The notes below the pieces were generated by a model. That model did not search any database, was not told the DNA's origin, and saw only the letters and a list, made by a program, of their open reading frames with translations. Of a stretch of DNA of 6,032 nucleotides, positions 5,109 through 6,032 are shown in pieces. The stretch comes from Pseudomonadota bacterium (GTDB taxonomy: Bacteria; Pseudomonadota; Alphaproteobacteria; Sphingomonadales; Sphingomonadaceae), in contig JAEZES010000111.1 in NCBI GenBank assembly GCA_023432995.1, positions 1 to 6,032 of the forward strand. Direction: 5' to 3'. The stretch's first letter is position 1; each line of letters opens with the position of its first letter. Both the position numbers and the translations under genes were made by a program.

Positions 5109-6032
5109 CGACACTAGCTTTGGCGATGACGACGACGTGGCCGCAGGCGGGCTGGTAGCCAAGGGGCAGCCCGGCGACAACGCCGCGCCGCTGACGATCA
5201 CCGAGATTTCCAACCTGCTCAAGCGCACCGTCGAGGAGCGCTTCGGCTTCGTTCGCCTGCGGGGCGAGCTGTCGGGGGTCAAGCGCGCCGCATCGGGGCA
5301 CCTGTACTGCTGCCTCAAGGACGCGGGCGCGGTGATCGACGGGGTCATGTGGCGCGGCGGGGCGCAGCGGCTCGGGTTCGTCCCCGAGGACGGGATCGAG
5401 GTCGTCGCCAGCGGCAAGCTGACCACTTACCCGGGACGCTCGAAGTACCAGATCGTCATCGAGACGATGGAGATCGCCGGCGAAGGCGCGCTGCTGGCGC
5501 TGCTCGAGAAGACCCGGCGTCGGCTCGAGGCCGAGGGGCTGTTCGCCGGCGAACGCAAGCGGGCGCTGCCGTTCCTGCCCGACGTCATCGGCGTAGTGAC
5601 GTCACCGACGGGGGCGGTGATTCGCGACATCCTGCATCGGCTCGAGGACCGCTTCCCCGTGCGGGTGCTGGTGTGGCCGGTGCTGGTCCAGGGCCAGGGC
5701 GCTGCCGAGCAGGTCGCCGCCGCCGTACGCGGCTTCGGCGCGCTCGAGGCGGCCGGACCGGTGCCGCGACCCGACCTGCTGATCGTCGCCCGTGGCGGGG
5801 GTTCGATCGAGGACCTGTGGGCCTTCAACGAGGAGGCCGTGGTCCGCGCGATCGCCGATTCGCCGATCCCGGTGATCAGCGCGGTCGGGCATGAGACCGA
5901 CACCACGCTGGCCGATTTCGCGGCCGACCGGCGCGCGCCGACGCCGACCGCGGCGGCCGAAATCGCCGTGCCGGTGCGGCGCGATCTCGCGGCGACGCTG
6001 GCGGAGCTCGGCCTGCGCCAGCGCAAGTGCGC
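5095..6032 (+). CDS. xseA: Exodeoxyribonuclease VII large subunit (3' end outside window)
   Basis: XseA is the catalytic subunit of exonuclease VII, which with XseB degrades single-stranded DNA to oligonucleotides in repair. The frame is open to the window edge: 312 codons, about two thirds of a typical large subunit. After a short acidic tail (DDDD at 11-14) and PGDNAAPL (26-33), the N-terminal OB-fold region runs from about 33 to 135, with ISNLLKRTVEERFGFVRLRG starting near 37, ASGHLY near 67, DGVMWRG near 82 and GKLTTYPGRSKYQIVI near 107-122. The catalytic domain shows VTSPTGAVIRDILHR at 168-182, ARGGGSIEDLWAFNEE at 232-247 and SAVGHETDTTLADFAADR at about 262-279, all hallmark XseA motifs. 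The start at ATG 5095 is chosen because AGGA sits five bases upstream; ATG 5089 or GTG 5143 are alternatives. The chosen start overlaps the purD start codon on the other strand. Confidence 0.96.
   Translation, partial: MPGPSDTSFGDDDDVAAGGLVAKGQPGDNAAPLTITEISNLLKRTVEERFGFVRLRGELSGVKRAASGHLYCCLKDAGAVIDGVMWRGGAQRLGFVPEDGIEVVASGKLTTYPGRSKYQIVIETMEIAGEGALLALLEKTRRRLEAEGLFAGERKRALPFLPDVIGVVTSPTGAVIRDILHRLEDRFPVRVLVWPVLVQGQGAAEQVAAAVRGFGALEAAGPVPRPDLLIVARGGGSIEDLWAFNEEAVVRAIADSPIPVISAVGHETDTTLADFAADRRAPTPTAAAEIAVPVRRDLAATLAELGLRQRKC

Noticed and set aside
3711..5117. Long plus-strand open frame of 468 codons opposite purD
   Set aside because: It lies antisense to purD, which carries every family motif. 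The translation is His/Arg/Gly-rich shadow sequence without recognisable domains.
5119..5142. Run of acidic codons in GATGACGACGACG near the xseA start as a DNA repeat
   Set aside because: Only four codons long and within the variable N-terminal tail of XseA; no evidence of a functional repeat.
5097..5426. Open extension of purD upstream of its ATG on the minus strand
   Set aside because: The conserved PurD N-terminus begins exactly at the ATG at 5096, with a good ribosome binding site before it. The extension is antisense to xseA.

Overview
The window is a compact stretch of chromosome that looks like housekeeping DNA from a high-GC alphaproteobacterium. The protein sequences, mainly the XseA, adenosine-kinase-type PfkB, EI24 and COQ7-type proteins, look most like Sphingomonadales (Erythrobacteraceae or Sphingomonadaceae). 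That placement is from memory of the families, not from a search. Almost every base is coding. I see no rRNA, tRNA, CRISPR array, insertion sequence, phage gene or toxin-antitoxin pair, and no change in base composition that suggests recent transfer.

Left part (1-2158, minus strand): three genes read leftward from about 2158. They encode an EI24/CysZ-like integral membrane protein, a small proline-rich lipoprotein whose ribosome binding site overlaps the stop of the membrane gene, and, after a 74-bp gap, a 309-residue protein of unknown function built from repeated acidic helical units. The first two are almost certainly one transcription unit; the third may be part of it.

Middle (2159-3259, plus strand): a 105-bp divergent intergenic region holds a cluster of CTGCCG/CGGCAG motifs and an imperfect stem-loop. 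It leads into an adenosine-kinase-like PfkB sugar/nucleoside kinase. The kinase stop codon directly abuts the stop codon of the next, convergent gene.

Right part (3260-6032): purD (glycinamide ribonucleotide synthetase, de novo purine synthesis) is followed after one base by a GTG-started COQ7-family di-iron hydroxylase gene (ubiquinone synthesis). Both are on the minus strand. Divergent from purD is xseA, the large subunit of exonuclease VII, cut by the window edge. The two start codons overlap within one CATG tetranucleotide, so the promoters of each gene must lie inside the other gene.

Functionally the window mixes purine metabolism (kinase, PurD), quinone synthesis (COQ7), DNA repair (XseA) and envelope proteins of unknown role. 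I find no convincing novel multi-gene system. The points most worth a second look are the repeat protein, the overlapping divergent starts, and the motif cluster in the one real intergenic region.
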